Source: Sulfurospirillum_A sp029027265 | GTDB taxonomy: Bacteria > Campylobacterota > Campylobacteria > Campylobacterales > Sulfurospirillaceae | Length of the DNA stretch: 64,000 nucleotides | Assembly (NCBI GenBank): GCA_029027265.1 | Contig: CP093061.1 | Location: 186,001 to 250,000 of the forward strand | Direction: 5' to 3' | Shown here: piece by piece, positions 49,248 through 58,867 of the stretch | Numbering within the stretch: the stretch's first letter is position 1 | Layout of the letters: each line of letters begins with the position of its first letter | Made by a program: the position numbers and the translations under genes | Notes under the pieces: generated by a model | Seen by the model: the letters and a program-made list of their open reading frames with translations, nothing else | Database searches by the model: none | What the model was told of the DNA's origin: nothing

Positions 49248-50103
49248 TCAAAAAATAAGAGGCATGTTCCTTGCTGCTGCTGGCATAGGGATTCTTAGTT
49301 TTGATGCTCTTTTAGTCAGATTAGCTGATGCCGATGCTTCTGTAATAGCTTTTTATAGAGGGTTTTTCATGGGTGTTATCATGCTCTGTGTTTGGCTCAT
49401 AAAAGGAGAGAAAGAGGTCATTCCAAAAGCTAAAAAAGAGCTTTTTATGATTCTTGTTATAGCTCTCATCTCTGGTGTTGGAACATCTTTATTTGTCTTT
49501 TCAGTTAAATACACAGTTGCAGCAAATACCGTAGTATTTTTAGCAACTTCTTCATTTTTTGGAGCACTATTTTCATACTGGATTTTAAAAGAAAAAATAA
49601 AAAAAGAGACAGCTTTTGCAATTGCAGTATCTTTTTTTGGAGTAGTGATTATTTTTGGAAATTCATTTAGCATAGGAGGGAATCTTCTTGGTGATTTTTT
49701 AGGTATTTTGTTGGCAGTTTTTATGGGTCTTCAATTGACACTTCTTAGAAAATTCACTCATTTTTCGCACTATTTTATTATCTCTGCAAGTGGATTTTTT
49801 CTGATGTTTATCATGTATTTCATCGCTGATGATGTTTTTGATATAACTTTTAAAAGTCTTTTTTGGCTCTTTTTGATGGGACTTATGCAAGTAGTCGCAA
49901 TGTTTCTCATATATGGTTCAACAAAGTTTATTAGCTCCGCAGAAATTGGTGTTTTTTCTACTATAGAGACTACATTTGCTCCTATTTGGTTATGGCTTTT
50001 TATAGGAGAGATACCTCCTAGTTTGACTTTTGTAGGAGGTATTTTTGTCATCTCTGCAATTTTTATTAATGCTTATCCTCAGATAAAAAGAAGAGCTAAA
50101 TAA
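49240..50103 (+). CDS. EamA/DMT family transporter
   Basis: 287 residues, TTG start overlapping marC by eight bases (a later ATG at 49264 is possible). Ten hydrophobic segments in two EamA repeats: DASVIAFYRGFFMGVIMLCV and VAANTVVFLATSSFFGALFS, then ISSAEIGVFSTIETTFAPIW. Metabolite exporter of unknown substrate. Confidence 0.88.
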   Translation: MVNQKIRGMFLAAAGIGILSFDALLVRLADADASVIAFYRGFFMGVIMLCVWLIKGEKEVIPKAKKELFMILVIALISGVGTSLFVFSVKYTVAANTVVFLATSSFFGALFSYWILKEKIKKETAFAIAVSFFGVVIIFGNSFSIGGNLLGDFLGILLAVFMGLQLTLLRKFTHFSHYFIISASGFFLMFIMYFIADDVFDITFKSLFWLFLMGLMQVVAMFLIYGSTKFISSAEIGVFSTIETTFAPIWLWLFIGEIPPSLTFVGGIFVISAIFINAYPQIKRRAK

Positions 50104-50388
50104 GCTATTCTTGAGTTAATCACTTATATATATTATTATAAAAAAATATAATAATTAAATAGCATAAAAGTTAAATGCTACAACTTGTAACATAATTACT
50201 AATAAAAAAATATACTTTAAAAAAAATTGTTTCATAAAAATAACATCTTAAGCCCACTAATAGCTTATATAGACTACTTAATATTATAAAAAATTATACT
50301 TGTTAAACTAAAGAATAATTTTTATTTAAGATTAAAATGACAAAATAGTGTTAATTTAATTAATACTTAAATTATATAGGAGGTAATA
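50104..50388. other. regulatory gap upstream of the sox cluster
   Basis: 285 AT-rich bases with no gene. TAAAAT near 50332-50337 may be a -10; AGGAGG at 50378-50383 is the soxC ribosome binding site. I found no clear palindrome for a SoxR-type repressor. Confidence 0.5.
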
Positions 50389-51750
50389 TTGAGAGATATA
50401 ACAGTAAAAAATGAACATAGTCTTTCAACTTCAGAGCTAGTAAAAGAAGTAGCTCATGAGCTTGAAAATGTTCCAAAAGAGGGCAGAAGAGACTTTTTAA
50501 AAAAGGGCTTTTTAATTTCGGTATCAGCTGCGGCCGCATTGGGAGGCGCAACACAGTTAGCTGCTGCATCACCTATCAACCCAAAAAACTTGCCTCCACA
50601 CAATCCTGAGTGGGGATTAAAATGGGGAAGAGACAATAACGACTCACCTTATGGAATGCCATCAAAATATGAAGCAAATGTTGTTAGAAGATTTGTTCCT
50701 TGGTTAACGGCAGACCAAAAAGCATCTATTAGCTTCACGCCTTGGCAAGACCTCAAAGGAATTATTGTTCCAAATGGTCTTCATTTTACAAGAAGTCATG
50801 GTGGTGTCATTGACATCAACCCAAAAGAGTATAGACTTTTGATTCATGGACTAGTTGAAAAAGAGATTGTTCTTACTTTAGAAGATATCATGAGATATCC
50901 TAGCATTAGTGTAATTCACGCGTTTGAGTGTGCTGCTAACAACGGCATGGAGTGGAGAGGACCAGGAATGAACTCTTTACAAGTTACTCATGGAATGCTT
51001 TCATGTTCTGAGTGGACGGGAGTTCCTCTAAAAGTCATCCTTGAAGATCTAGGTCTAAAACCTGAGGCTAAGTGGATGTTCCCAGAGGGTTCAGATCCAG
51101 CTGGAGTTGGAAGAAGTGTCCCAATAGAAAAAGTACTTGATGATGCTATGCTTGTTTATGCCATGAATGGTGAAGCTCTTCGTCCAGAACAAGGTTATCC
51201 TGTTAGACTTTTCCTCCCAGGTTGGGAAGGAGCTATCCAAGTCAAATGGCTAAAAAGACTAAAGTTTGATGACAAGTCGTGGATGGTAAGAGAAGAGAGT
51301 ACGAAGTATACAATGCTTCAAGCTGATGGTCATGCAAAAATGTACAACTGGTCATTTGAAGCAAACTCGTTTATAACTTCTCCTTGTCCTGAGCGTGATT
51401 GGAAAGAACAAAAACATGGAATCATAAAAGTAGAAGGAATCGCTTGGTCAGGAAAAGGAGCTATCTCACATGTAGATGTTTCAACTGATGGCGGAAACAC
51501 ATGGAAACAAGCTAGATTTACTAGTGTAGTTCTTCCTAAAGCAGTTACAAGATTTGCAATAGAAGTAGAGTGGGATGGAAAACCTATGCTTCTTCAAAGT
51601 AGAGCTACTGATGAGACCGGATATACCCAACCTCATGCAAAAGAGTTGGTAGCAGCTCGCGGAAAAGAGTCTGTTTATCATAGAAATGCAATTCAAACTT
51701 GGGAAGTAAAAGCTGATGGGGAGGTTAACAATGTACATGTATATGCGTAA
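50389..51750 (+). CDS. soxC: sulfane dehydrogenase molybdenum subunit SoxC
   Basis: 453 residues, TTG start after a perfect AGGAGG. A Tat signal (GRRDFLKKGFLISVSAAAAL) sends the folded protein to the periplasm. The sulfite-oxidase fold shows HAFECAANNGMEWRGPGMNS, with the molybdenum-ligating Cys near residue 183, and RLFLPGWEGAIQVKWLKRL. SoxCD removes six electrons from cysteine-bound sulfane sulfur on SoxY, so no elemental sulfur need accumulate. Its 3' end overlaps soxD. Confidence 0.95.
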   Translation: MRDITVKNEHSLSTSELVKEVAHELENVPKEGRRDFLKKGFLISVSAAAALGGATQLAAASPINPKNLPPHNPEWGLKWGRDNNDSPYGMPSKYEANVVRRFVPWLTADQKASISFTPWQDLKGIIVPNGLHFTRSHGGVIDINPKEYRLLIHGLVEKEIVLTLEDIMRYPSISVIHAFECAANNGMEWRGPGMNSLQVTHGMLSCSEWTGVPLKVILEDLGLKPEAKWMFPEGSDPAGVGRSVPIEKVLDDAMLVYAMNGEALRPEQGYPVRLFLPGWEGAIQVKWLKRLKFDDKSWMVREESTKYTMLQADGHAKMYNWSFEANSFITSPCPERDWKEQKHGIIKVEGIAWSGKGAISHVDVSTDGGNTWKQARFTSVVLPKAVTRFAIEVEWDGKPMLLQSRATDETGYTQPHAKELVAARGKESVYHRNAIQTWEVKADGEVNNVHVYA

Positions 51751-52837
51751 ACTAACACTTTTAGCAAGCACGTTTTTATTCGTTTCTAGTCTGAATGCAG
51801 CAAGTCATACAGTAGCAGATCCAGATAATTACCCATACCCAAGTGTAACAACAGATAAAGAGGGAAGAAAGATAAATAATGATGGTGCAATCATATTTCC
51901 ACAAGAGCTCAAAGTAACTCATGTTTATCACTCTCCTTTTAGTGGGAAAAACCATAATTTTGGAGAAAAAGCTACTAAAGAACAAGTAAAAGCGTGGGAT
52001 ACAGATACTAGACCAGATGGAAAAGGGCTTCCCTCTGATGGACAGATGAGCGTTTTAGCAGGTGCTGAAGTATATGCAGCTAAATGTGCTACTTGTCATG
52101 GTGATTTTGGAGAGGGTGTTGATAGATTTCCAGTTCTTGCTGGTGGAGAAGATACTTTAACGCTTCATCCAGAAACTGGAGGAGATGCAGGACCTTTAAA
52201 GACTATAGGAAGTTACGCTCCTTATATATCGCCATTTTTTTGGTATATTCAAACAGCTATGCCTCTTTCAGCTCCAAAGTCACTTACAAACAGTGAAGTA
52301 TATGGAATCCTTGGTTATATCTTACAACTAAGTGAGATTCAAGTAAATGACAAAGATATAGACGATGAAACTATCATAAATAGAGATTTCATCCTTGCCG
52401 TTCACATGCCAAATGAGAAAGGTTTTGAGTATAACAATCTTAGAGTAAGTGATACAAAAAACACAAGATGTATGAAAAACTGTATTGATGTAAGCAAGAT
52501 GAAGGTCATGCATATAGTGACTGATGGAACTGTAGTAGAGCCTGAATTTGGTGAAGAGAGATGGTTCTATGGTGAAGCTAAAGTAGAGGAAACTGGTGGG
52601 GCAACAAAAGCTGCCTACGAAATTTCTTGTGCAGGTTGCCACGATAGTGGCATAGCCGGTTCTCCAAAAGTAGGAGACATAGAAGCTTGGGAAAGTATAT
52701 CTAAACAAACTCTAAAAGATATTTTTGACCATGCAATAAATGGCTTCAATTCAATGCCTCCAAAAGGTGGAGATATGTCTTTAGATGATAAATTGGTTGA
52801 AGATATAGTTAAGTATATGTTAGATGAAAGTAAATAA
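51731..52837 (+). CDS. soxD: sulfane dehydrogenase dihaem cytochrome SoxD
   Basis: 368 residues from the ATG at 51731, chosen because GGGGAGG lies six bases upstream. Signal peptide MRKLTLLASTFLFVSSLNAA; two c-type haem sites, CATCHG near residue 120 and CAGCHDSG near residue 300. It accepts electrons from the SoxC molybdenum centre. The start region contains a TACATGTA that codes MYMYM here and VHVY in soxC in the other frame. Confidence 0.92.
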   Translation: MYMYMRKLTLLASTFLFVSSLNAASHTVADPDNYPYPSVTTDKEGRKINNDGAIIFPQELKVTHVYHSPFSGKNHNFGEKATKEQVKAWDTDTRPDGKGLPSDGQMSVLAGAEVYAAKCATCHGDFGEGVDRFPVLAGGEDTLTLHPETGGDAGPLKTIGSYAPYISPFFWYIQTAMPLSAPKSLTNSEVYGILGYILQLSEIQVNDKDIDDETIINRDFILAVHMPNEKGFEYNNLRVSDTKNTRCMKNCIDVSKMKVMHIVTDGTVVEPEFGEERWFYGEAKVEETGGATKAAYEISCAGCHDSGIAGSPKVGDIEAWESISKQTLKDIFDHAINGFNSMPPKGGDMSLDDKLVEDIVKYMLDESK

Positions 52838-52853
52838 ACATGAAGGAGAAAAT

Positions 52854-53222
52854 ATGGAATTGATAAAAAAAGTTGCTACTATTGCTTTGATGACAACTCT
52901 GTTTTCAGGAGCTGTATATGCTGCTGATAAAGCTGCTATGGTCAAAGAGGGTCGTAAGATTTTTATAACTAAGTCACAAGGTAACTGTCTTGCATGTCAT
53001 TCAGTTCAAGGGGATGATAGTATTCCTCAAACCGGAACATTAGGACCAAGATTGGCAAATATGGATACATATCCAAAAGATTATTTGATTGAGAAGATCA
53101 TGGATCCAAATATAACGAATCCAATAACAATCATGCCACCATTGGGTAGAAATCATAAGATTACAAAAGCACAAGTAGAAGCTGTTGTTGTATATCTTCA
53201 AGAAATAACAAAAGCAAAATAA
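52854..53222 (+). CDS. soxX: SoxX-type monohaem cytochrome c
   Basis: 122 residues from the ATG at 52854 (AAGGAGA upstream). Signal peptide IKKVATIALMTTLFSGAVYA, one haem site NCLACHSV, and a distal Met in ITIMPPLGRN. SoxX pairs with SoxA to join thiosulfate to the SoxY cysteine. It follows soxD and precedes soxY. Confidence 0.88.
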   Translation: MELIKKVATIALMTTLFSGAVYAADKAAMVKEGRKIFITKSQGNCLACHSVQGDDSIPQTGTLGPRLANMDTYPKDYLIEKIMDPNITNPITIMPPLGRNHKITKAQVEAVVVYLQEITKAK

Positions 53223-53234
53223 GGAGAATTAATA

Positions 53235-53681
53235 ATGCAAAGAAGAAAATTTTTAGGATTAGGACTTTCAGCAGTAGCTTTTTCAACAGTAGCTAATGCA
53301 AATATATTAAAAGAGCATCCAGAAGCGTTTAAGGCAAAGAGTACTGAAGGAGCTATAAAAGGCTTATATGGAACGTCTGAGACTTTAAGCGATGGAAAAG
53401 CAAAGCTAAAAGCTCCAGATATTGCAGAAAATGGTGCAGCTGTTCCTGTGACAGTATCTACTACTTTGGAAAATCCAAAAACAATGGTTATTACGGTTGA
53501 TGGTAACCCTCATCCACTAGTGGTGGCTTGGGAAGTTCAGCCTGGGACAATACCTGAGTTTTCAACAAGAATCAAGATGAGAAAAACAGCAAATGTAACT
53601 TTGACAGTTGAAGATGCAAATGGAAAATTACACTCTGTAACAAAACAAATAAAAGTAACTGTTGGTGGATGTGGTGGTTGA
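53235..53681 (+). CDS. soxY: sulfur carrier protein SoxY
   Basis: 148 residues: a Tat signal (MQRRKFLGLGLSAVAFSTVA) and the swinging-arm C-terminus VTVGGCGG, whose Cys carries the sulfur substrate. It is exported with SoxZ as a folded complex. Confidence 0.96.
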   Translation: MQRRKFLGLGLSAVAFSTVANANILKEHPEAFKAKSTEGAIKGLYGTSETLSDGKAKLKAPDIAENGAAVPVTVSTTLENPKTMVITVDGNPHPLVVAWEVQPGTIPEFSTRIKMRKTANVTLTVEDANGKLHSVTKQIKVTVGGCGG

Positions 53682-53731
53682 TACCATCCATAATATAATA
53701 AAGAAATATAGTAAATAACAAGGATAATAAA

Positions 53732-54028
53732 ATGGGAATAAAAGCGATAGCAAAAGTAAAAAAAGATATAGCAACAGTTAAGTTGTTAATCAAACATCCA
53801 ATGGAGCCAGGAGCAATAGCGGGAGGTAAAAAACCAACTAAGTATATTAATCATATGACAGTGAAGCATGGAGATAAAGTGGTATTTGATATGTACCCAA
53901 CTTCGGCAATAGCAAAAAACCCATATATAAAGTTTGCATTTAAAGGTGCAAAAAAGGGTGATATAATAACGGTAGAGTGGTTTGACAATACTGGTGCATC
54001 AGAGAAAAAAGATATTAAATTAAAATAA
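53732..54028 (+). CDS. soxZ: sulfur carrier complex protein SoxZ
   Basis: 98 residues, no signal peptide, as expected because it rides out with SoxY. VKLLIKHPMEPG, YINHMTVKHGDKVVFDMYPT and NPYIKFAFKGAKKGD are SoxZ signatures. Confidence 0.96.
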   Translation: MGIKAIAKVKKDIATVKLLIKHPMEPGAIAGGKKPTKYINHMTVKHGDKVVFDMYPTSAIAKNPYIKFAFKGAKKGDIITVEWFDNTGASEKKDIKLK

Positions 54029-54055
54029 TATCTTTGTAAACTATAAGGAGATTAC

Positions 54056-54964
54056 ATGTTAGGTAAAATTATAAAAACTTCTGTTGCAGTATTGACACTT
54101 AGTGGTGTTTTATATGCTGGTAACTTTAATGACCAAGCTGAAAAAGATAGACTTGCAATGCAAAAATACTTTTTAAAAAAGTTTGAAGATCCAATTAAAA
54201 ATCAAAATGAATATTTTCCGTACGTGGAAGAGGCTGAACTAAAGAAAAACTATATTTATCCAGTAAAATTGGAAGACTTTGTCAACGGAACAGGGTCATG
54301 GTATAAGCCAACTAAAGAGCAGATGGCAGAAATCAATGAGTTTGCTCCATATGAGATACCTTTAGATGAAGGTAGAGAGTTATGGGTTGAGCCATTTGCA
54401 AATGGAAAAACATACTCTACATGTTTTCCAGATGCTGCAATTAAACAAAACTATCCATACTACGATACAAAAAGTGATGAAATCATTACTATAGGACTTG
54501 CTATAAACGAATGTAGAGTAAGCAATGGAGAAAAACCACTGAAGTATGGTAAAGGCGATATCGCTAAACTTGCAGCTCATATAGCTTATGAGTCACGTGG
54601 AAAAGTTATCAATGTTCAAATTCCAAATGCAAAAGCTGCTATGGCTTATGAAGCTGGTAAAAAAATGTTCTATAAACAAAGAGGATATTTTTATATGAAC
54701 TGTACTGAGTGCCATGTTCAAGGAGCTGGTAAAAAAATCAGACAAGAGGCACTTAGCCCTATCTTAGGTGCTGTTTCTCACTTCCCTGTATATAGAATCA
54801 AGTGGGGTGGTTTAGGAACTCTTCAAAGAAGACTAGTTGGTTGTGTTAAAGATACAGGTTCTGAAAAACCAAAAATGCAATCAAGAGCTGTAAAAGAGCT
54901 TGAGTACTTCGTAACATATATGTCCAATGGCCTAGAGTTAAATGGCCCAGATACAAGAAAATAA
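54056..54964 (+). CDS. soxA: SoxA cytochrome, L-cysteine S-thiosulfotransferase subunit
   Basis: 302 residues with signal peptide (SVAVLTLSGVLYAG). One haem site NCTECHVQG and the catalytic-Cys region GCVKDTGSEKP near residue 264; the STCFPDAA region may replace the lost second haem site. With SoxX it attaches thiosulfate to SoxY. Confidence 0.93.
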   Translation: MLGKIIKTSVAVLTLSGVLYAGNFNDQAEKDRLAMQKYFLKKFEDPIKNQNEYFPYVEEAELKKNYIYPVKLEDFVNGTGSWYKPTKEQMAEINEFAPYEIPLDEGRELWVEPFANGKTYSTCFPDAAIKQNYPYYDTKSDEIITIGLAINECRVSNGEKPLKYGKGDIAKLAAHIAYESRGKVINVQIPNAKAAMAYEAGKKMFYKQRGYFYMNCTECHVQGAGKKIRQEALSPILGAVSHFPVYRIKWGGLGTLQRRLVGCVKDTGSEKPKMQSRAVKELEYFVTYMSNGLELNGPDTRK

Positions 54965-54973
54965 GGATAAAAA

Positions 54974-55300
54974 ATGAAAAAAGTACTTTTATCAATAACA
55001 GTAGCAGCTACATTTTTATTGACAGGTTGTTCTCATATGGGTGGATATGGACCATCTAGTGATGTGCAAGATGTAAATCGAGTTATTAAAATTGCGCAAA
55101 TGAAATATAATAAAGTTCATGCTGATGGAATTGCATGGCAAAAAACAAAAGCAAAGATTACAAAAGCAAAAGAGCTTGCAGCAGCAGGCAAAAATGCCCA
55201 AGCTCTAGCACAAGCAAATGAAGCTATATATGAAGCTGACCAAGCAACAATGCAATCAGCAGAAGCAGAGAAGACTTGGCATTCAGCCGTGCCTCAATAG
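54974..55300 (+). CDS. small lipoprotein in the sox cluster (SoxK/SAXB-like candidate)
   Basis: 108 residues. Signal with lipobox LLTGCS (Cys19) and an alanine/lysine-rich helical body (TKAKITKAKELAAAGKNAQA). Its size and place between soxA and soxB fit the SoxXA-binding protein seen in some sox clusters; the similarity is by context and composition only. Confidence 0.55.
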   Translation: MKKVLLSITVAATFLLTGCSHMGGYGPSSDVQDVNRVIKIAQMKYNKVHADGIAWQKTKAKITKAKELAAAGKNAQALAQANEAIYEADQATMQSAEAEKTWHSAVPQ

Positions 55301-55312
55301 TAAAGGAAAAAA

Positions 55313-57091
55313 ATGAGTTCATTAAATAGAAGAGAATTTCTATATATGATGTCACTTCTAGGGACTTCGCAGATGTTTGCGAAGTCTCATGCGAAAGCTT
55401 ATGATGTTGCTGACGTAGAAGACTATTATAAAATAAAAAATTTTGGTAATGCAAGATTTTTACACATAACTGATACACATGCACAGCTTTTACCAGTTCA
55501 CTTTAGAGAGCCAAGTGTAAACTTGGGGTTTCATTCAAACTTTGGAAAACCTCCGCATGTAGTTGGGCATCATTTTAATAAGCGTTATGGAATTAAATCT
55601 AATTCAAGAGCAGAGTTTGCACTTAGCAGTGTCAACTATGTTGAAAATGCTAATAGATTCCATAAAATAGGTGGATTTTCTCATATAAAGACTATGACAG
55701 ATTATCTTAGAGGTACTTTTGGTGCAGATAAGACTCTATTTTTAGATGGTGGAGATACTTGGCAAGGAAGTGCAACTTCTCTTTACACTAGAGGTAAAGA
55801 CATGGTTGAAGCACTCAATATTCTAGGTGTTGATGTCTGTACTGGTCACTGGGAATTTACATATAAAGACAAAGAGATTTTAGAAAATATCAAACTGCTT
55901 AATGTAGATTTTGTTGCTCAAAATGTTTATGTAAAAGATGAGTCTTTAATGGATGGTGTTGAAGCGTATGACGAAGATACAGGACATGCTTTTAAGCCTT
56001 ATGTCATGAAAAAAATGGGTGACAACATGGTTGCAGTCATTGGACAAGCTTTCCCATACACTACTATTGCTAATCCACAGAGGTTTATTCCTGATTGGAG
56101 CTTTGGTATTCGTCCTGAAGAGATGCAAGAGTTAGTTGATGAGATTAGAGAGACTAAAAATCCTGATGCAATTATTGTAATTTCTCATAACGGTTATGAT
56201 GTTGACAAAAAGATGGCATCTGTTGTTAGTGGCATTGATTTCATCTTAGGTGGTCACACGCACGACGCAGTACCTGAAGCATACCCTGTGAAAAATTCAA
56301 AAGGTGTTACTCACGTTATTAACTCTGGTTCTAACGGTAAGTTTGTTGGTGTTCTAGATCTTGATATATCTGATAAAAAAGTAAGAGATTTTAAATTCAC
56401 TCTTTTACCTGTATTTTCTGATCTTGTTCCTGAAGATAAGATTATGAAAAAACATATTGAAGATGTAAGAGCTCCTTTTATTGAGAAATTGACTAAACCT
56501 TTAGCTACAACTGATGAGCTTCTTTACAGACGTGGTAACTTCAACGGTACATTTGATCAAATCATTTGTAACGCTCTTCGTGAAGTAAAGGGTGCTGACA
56601 TCTCTATGAGTCCCGGTTTTAGATGGGGAACTTCTATTTTACCTGGTGGAACTATAACTTTTGATGATTTAATGAATCAAACATCTATGACTTATCCTGA
56701 AACTTATATTAGGGAAGTCAAAGGAAGTGATTTACATGTAATCCTTGAAGACGTAGCAGACAATCTTTTTAATGCTGATCCATTTTTACAACAAGGTGGA
56801 GACATGGTAAGAACAGGTGGTCTTTCATATAGAATTGATCCAATGCAAAAGATGGGCAAAAGAATCACTAATTTGGAACTAACAAATGGGATGACTATAG
56901 AAGCTAATAAAATATACAAATTAGCAGGTTGGTCAACTGTTGGAAGTCAAAGTGAAGGTGAGCCTATTTGGGATACTGTTAGTACGTATCTTGGAGAGCA
57001 CAAACATATAAAAAATCTAAAACTAGAGACTCCAGACATCATTGGAGTAAAAGAGAATCCTGGGATTGATCTCTCTATGTACAAACGATAA
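55313..57091 (+). CDS. soxB: thiosulfohydrolase SoxB
   Basis: 592 residues. A twin-arginine region NRREFLYMMSLLG at the N-terminus, then the binuclear manganese site: HITDTHAQLLP near residue 50, FLDGGDTWQGSAT near residue 142, GGHTHDAVPEAYPV near residue 310. SoxB hydrolyses sulfonate from SoxY-bound intermediates in the periplasm. A terminator follows. Confidence 0.97.
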   Translation: MSSLNRREFLYMMSLLGTSQMFAKSHAKAYDVADVEDYYKIKNFGNARFLHITDTHAQLLPVHFREPSVNLGFHSNFGKPPHVVGHHFNKRYGIKSNSRAEFALSSVNYVENANRFHKIGGFSHIKTMTDYLRGTFGADKTLFLDGGDTWQGSATSLYTRGKDMVEALNILGVDVCTGHWEFTYKDKEILENIKLLNVDFVAQNVYVKDESLMDGVEAYDEDTGHAFKPYVMKKMGDNMVAVIGQAFPYTTIANPQRFIPDWSFGIRPEEMQELVDEIRETKNPDAIIVISHNGYDVDKKMASVVSGIDFILGGHTHDAVPEAYPVKNSKGVTHVINSGSNGKFVGVLDLDISDKKVRDFKFTLLPVFSDLVPEDKIMKKHIEDVRAPFIEKLTKPLATTDELLYRRGNFNGTFDQIICNALREVKGADISMSPGFRWGTSILPGGTITFDDLMNQTSMTYPETYIREVKGSDLHVILEDVADNLFNADPFLQQGGDMVRTGGLSYRIDPMQKMGKRITNLELTNGMTIEANKIYKLAGWSTVGSQSEGEPIWDTVSTYLGEHKHIKNLKLETPDIIGVKENPGIDLSMYKR

Positions 57092-57100
57092 AACTATATA

Positions 57101-57127
57101 ACAGGGTCGAAAGACCTTGTTTTTTTT
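57101..57127 (+). terminator. strong terminator after soxB
   Basis: ACAGGGTC, GAAA tetraloop, GACCTTGT then T8: eight pairs (one G-T) and a clean U-run. It ends or thins transcription between soxB and the downstream sulfur genes. Confidence 0.85.
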
Positions 57128-57137
57128 AGGAGATTCT

Positions 57138-58049
57138 ATGAAAAAAATAATTTTTTTTATTTTTTTACCAATTTTTGCTTTTGCAAATTTTTTCACATTT
57201 AAACCTGTCGCTATAACAAAAGATATAAGCTGTTTTATAGGAGATTTTAACCCTATTATGAAAGAGAACAGGGGATTTGTATCTAATGTTTGTTATATCG
57301 ATATAGGAGAGAGTTTAGTTCTGCTTGATAGTGGTTCAACCTATAACTTCGCAAAAGAGCTAAATGAGTTTATAGAAAAAAGTACAAACAAAAAGATAGA
57401 GTATGTAGTAGTAACAAACTATCATGGAGATAGACTGCTTGGAGCTTCATTTTTCAAACAAAATGGTGCAATAATCATAGGAGATTCTAATATGCCTAAG
57501 ATGATAGATGAACATTCTGAACGTTATTTAAGAGGGTTACAATTGTTATCAGAAGAGTTAAAAAAAGATACTACAATCATTAAACCAGATTTACATGTAG
57601 ACAAAGAGTATGTGATAAAAGGAAGCAAAAAAAGCGTAAAAGTTATAAAACCAAGTGAAGGAACTCAGACTACTACTGATTTGATTGTTTATTCTAAAGA
57701 TGATAGTTTTATTTTTACTGGCAATACCATTTTTAATGGACGTTTTTTAAACTACGCAGAAGATAGCAACATAGATGAGTGGATAAAAGCTTTACATGTA
57801 GTAGCAAATTTAAAAGCAAAGTATGTGATGGGTGGGCACGGAGATGATTTTAGTAAAGATTCATATAAATCAACTTTAAAATACTTAAAACTGTTGAAAA
57901 ATCAAGTAAAAGAAGCTTTAGCAAACGATATAGACCCTGCTGATTTATCAAAAAACATACATACAGATGAGTTTAAAAGCATACCTCATTATGAGGAGCT
58001 TTATATGCGAAATGCAAGAAATTATTACAACCAGTTGGAGTGGCAATAA
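57138..58049 (+). CDS. SoxH-like metallo-beta-lactamase-fold protein with altered metal site
   Basis: 303 residues from the ATG at 57138 (AGGAGATTCT upstream). Signal peptide IIFFIFLPIFAFANF. In place of HxHxDH the sequence is TNYHGDRLLGA, so two usual ligands are replaced (Asn and Arg), while VMGGHGDDF and FTGNTIF remain. It is in the quinoprotein-relay/SoxH group; catalytic function is doubtful or different. It overlaps no neighbour but is close to the DsrE-like gene. Confidence 0.8.
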   Translation: MKKIIFFIFLPIFAFANFFTFKPVAITKDISCFIGDFNPIMKENRGFVSNVCYIDIGESLVLLDSGSTYNFAKELNEFIEKSTNKKIEYVVVTNYHGDRLLGASFFKQNGAIIIGDSNMPKMIDEHSERYLRGLQLLSEELKKDTTIIKPDLHVDKEYVIKGSKKSVKVIKPSEGTQTTTDLIVYSKDDSFIFTGNTIFNGRFLNYAEDSNIDEWIKALHVVANLKAKYVMGGHGDDFSKDSYKSTLKYLKLLKNQVKEALANDIDPADLSKNIHTDEFKSIPHYEELYMRNARNYYNQLEWQ

Positions 58050-58050
58050 A

Positions 58051-58491
58051 ATGAAAAAAATTATTTTAATTTTACTTATAAGTGTGTTTGCGTTTGCAAA
58101 AGTTAATTATGCTGAGCCTATGCCGGATTTTGAAAATCCTAGAAAATGGCTGATAAGAGTTAACAGTAGCGAACCTGAAAAACTCAATCATATATTAAAT
58201 GCAATTAACAATGTTCTAAAAGGTTATCCCGAAGAGGCTCTTCAAATTGAGATTATTTTTTATGCTAATGGCGTAAGAGCTACAAGAAAGGATTATGATG
58301 AAAAAGTTCTTGCTAGAATCAGGTCTTTGATGATATACGATACTATCGAGTTTATAGTTTGTAAAAACACCATGGACACTATGGGCTGGAAAAAGAGTGA
58401 GTTTATGGATGGTGTTGATTATGTGCAAATTGGTATTGCTGAAGTGATAGAGAGAGTAGCTGATGGGTGGATTGATGTTTCGCCTTATTAG
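58051..58491 (+). CDS. periplasmic DsrE-like sulfur-relay protein
   Basis: 146 residues from the ATG at 58051, right after the previous stop. Signal peptide IILILLISVFAFAKV; the body has the DsrE/DsrF fold with Cys in IEFIVCKNTMDTMGWKK and the VQIGIAEVIERVADGW end. Such proteins carry sulfur on a cysteine; here the exported form may serve the Sox pathway. Confidence 0.8.
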   Translation: MKKIILILLISVFAFAKVNYAEPMPDFENPRKWLIRVNSSEPEKLNHILNAINNVLKGYPEEALQIEIIFYANGVRATRKDYDEKVLARIRSLMIYDTIEFIVCKNTMDTMGWKKSEFMDGVDYVQIGIAEVIERVADGWIDVSPY

Positions 58492-58867
58492 TCTGTTTAT
58501 TGGAATTTCTGTGTTTACATGTAGTACTCTTTTAGCAGATTATGATAGTTCTAAAGCTTTGTTAAGCCAAGCAAAAAAACAGAACAAGATTATATTGATA
58601 GAAGCCATGAGTAAAAACTGCCATTTTTGTACAACTATGGAAAAAGAAGTTTTTAGTCAAAAAAATGTAAAAGATAATCTTAGCAAGAATTTTATTTTTG
58701 TGGTTATAGATATAGAGAATAAAAAGTTACCTTTTGGTTTAGATAAGGACTACAAAGGTTTTACACCATCTTTTTTTATGATTGACTCAACGGGCAAACT
58801 TAAAAATGAGTATCCTGGAGCTTGGACTGAAGAAGATTTTATAGAGATATTAAATGAAAACAAATAA
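58463..58867 (+). CDS. SoxW-like thioredoxin-fold protein
   Basis: 134 residues (start could also be the ATG at 58475). Signal peptide FRLISLFIGISVFTCSTLLA; the redox motif is NCHFC in EAMSKNCHFCTTMEKEVF, followed by GFTPSFFMIDSTGKL. It likely keeps a periplasmic Sox cysteine, perhaps SoxY, reduced. A TACATGTA at 58516-58523 lies in the signal-peptide codons. Confidence 0.82.
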   Translation: MGGLMFRLISLFIGISVFTCSTLLADYDSSKALLSQAKKQNKIILIEAMSKNCHFCTTMEKEVFSQKNVKDNLSKNFIFVVIDIENKKLPFGLDKDYKGFTPSFFMIDSTGKLKNEYPGAWTEEDFIEILNENK

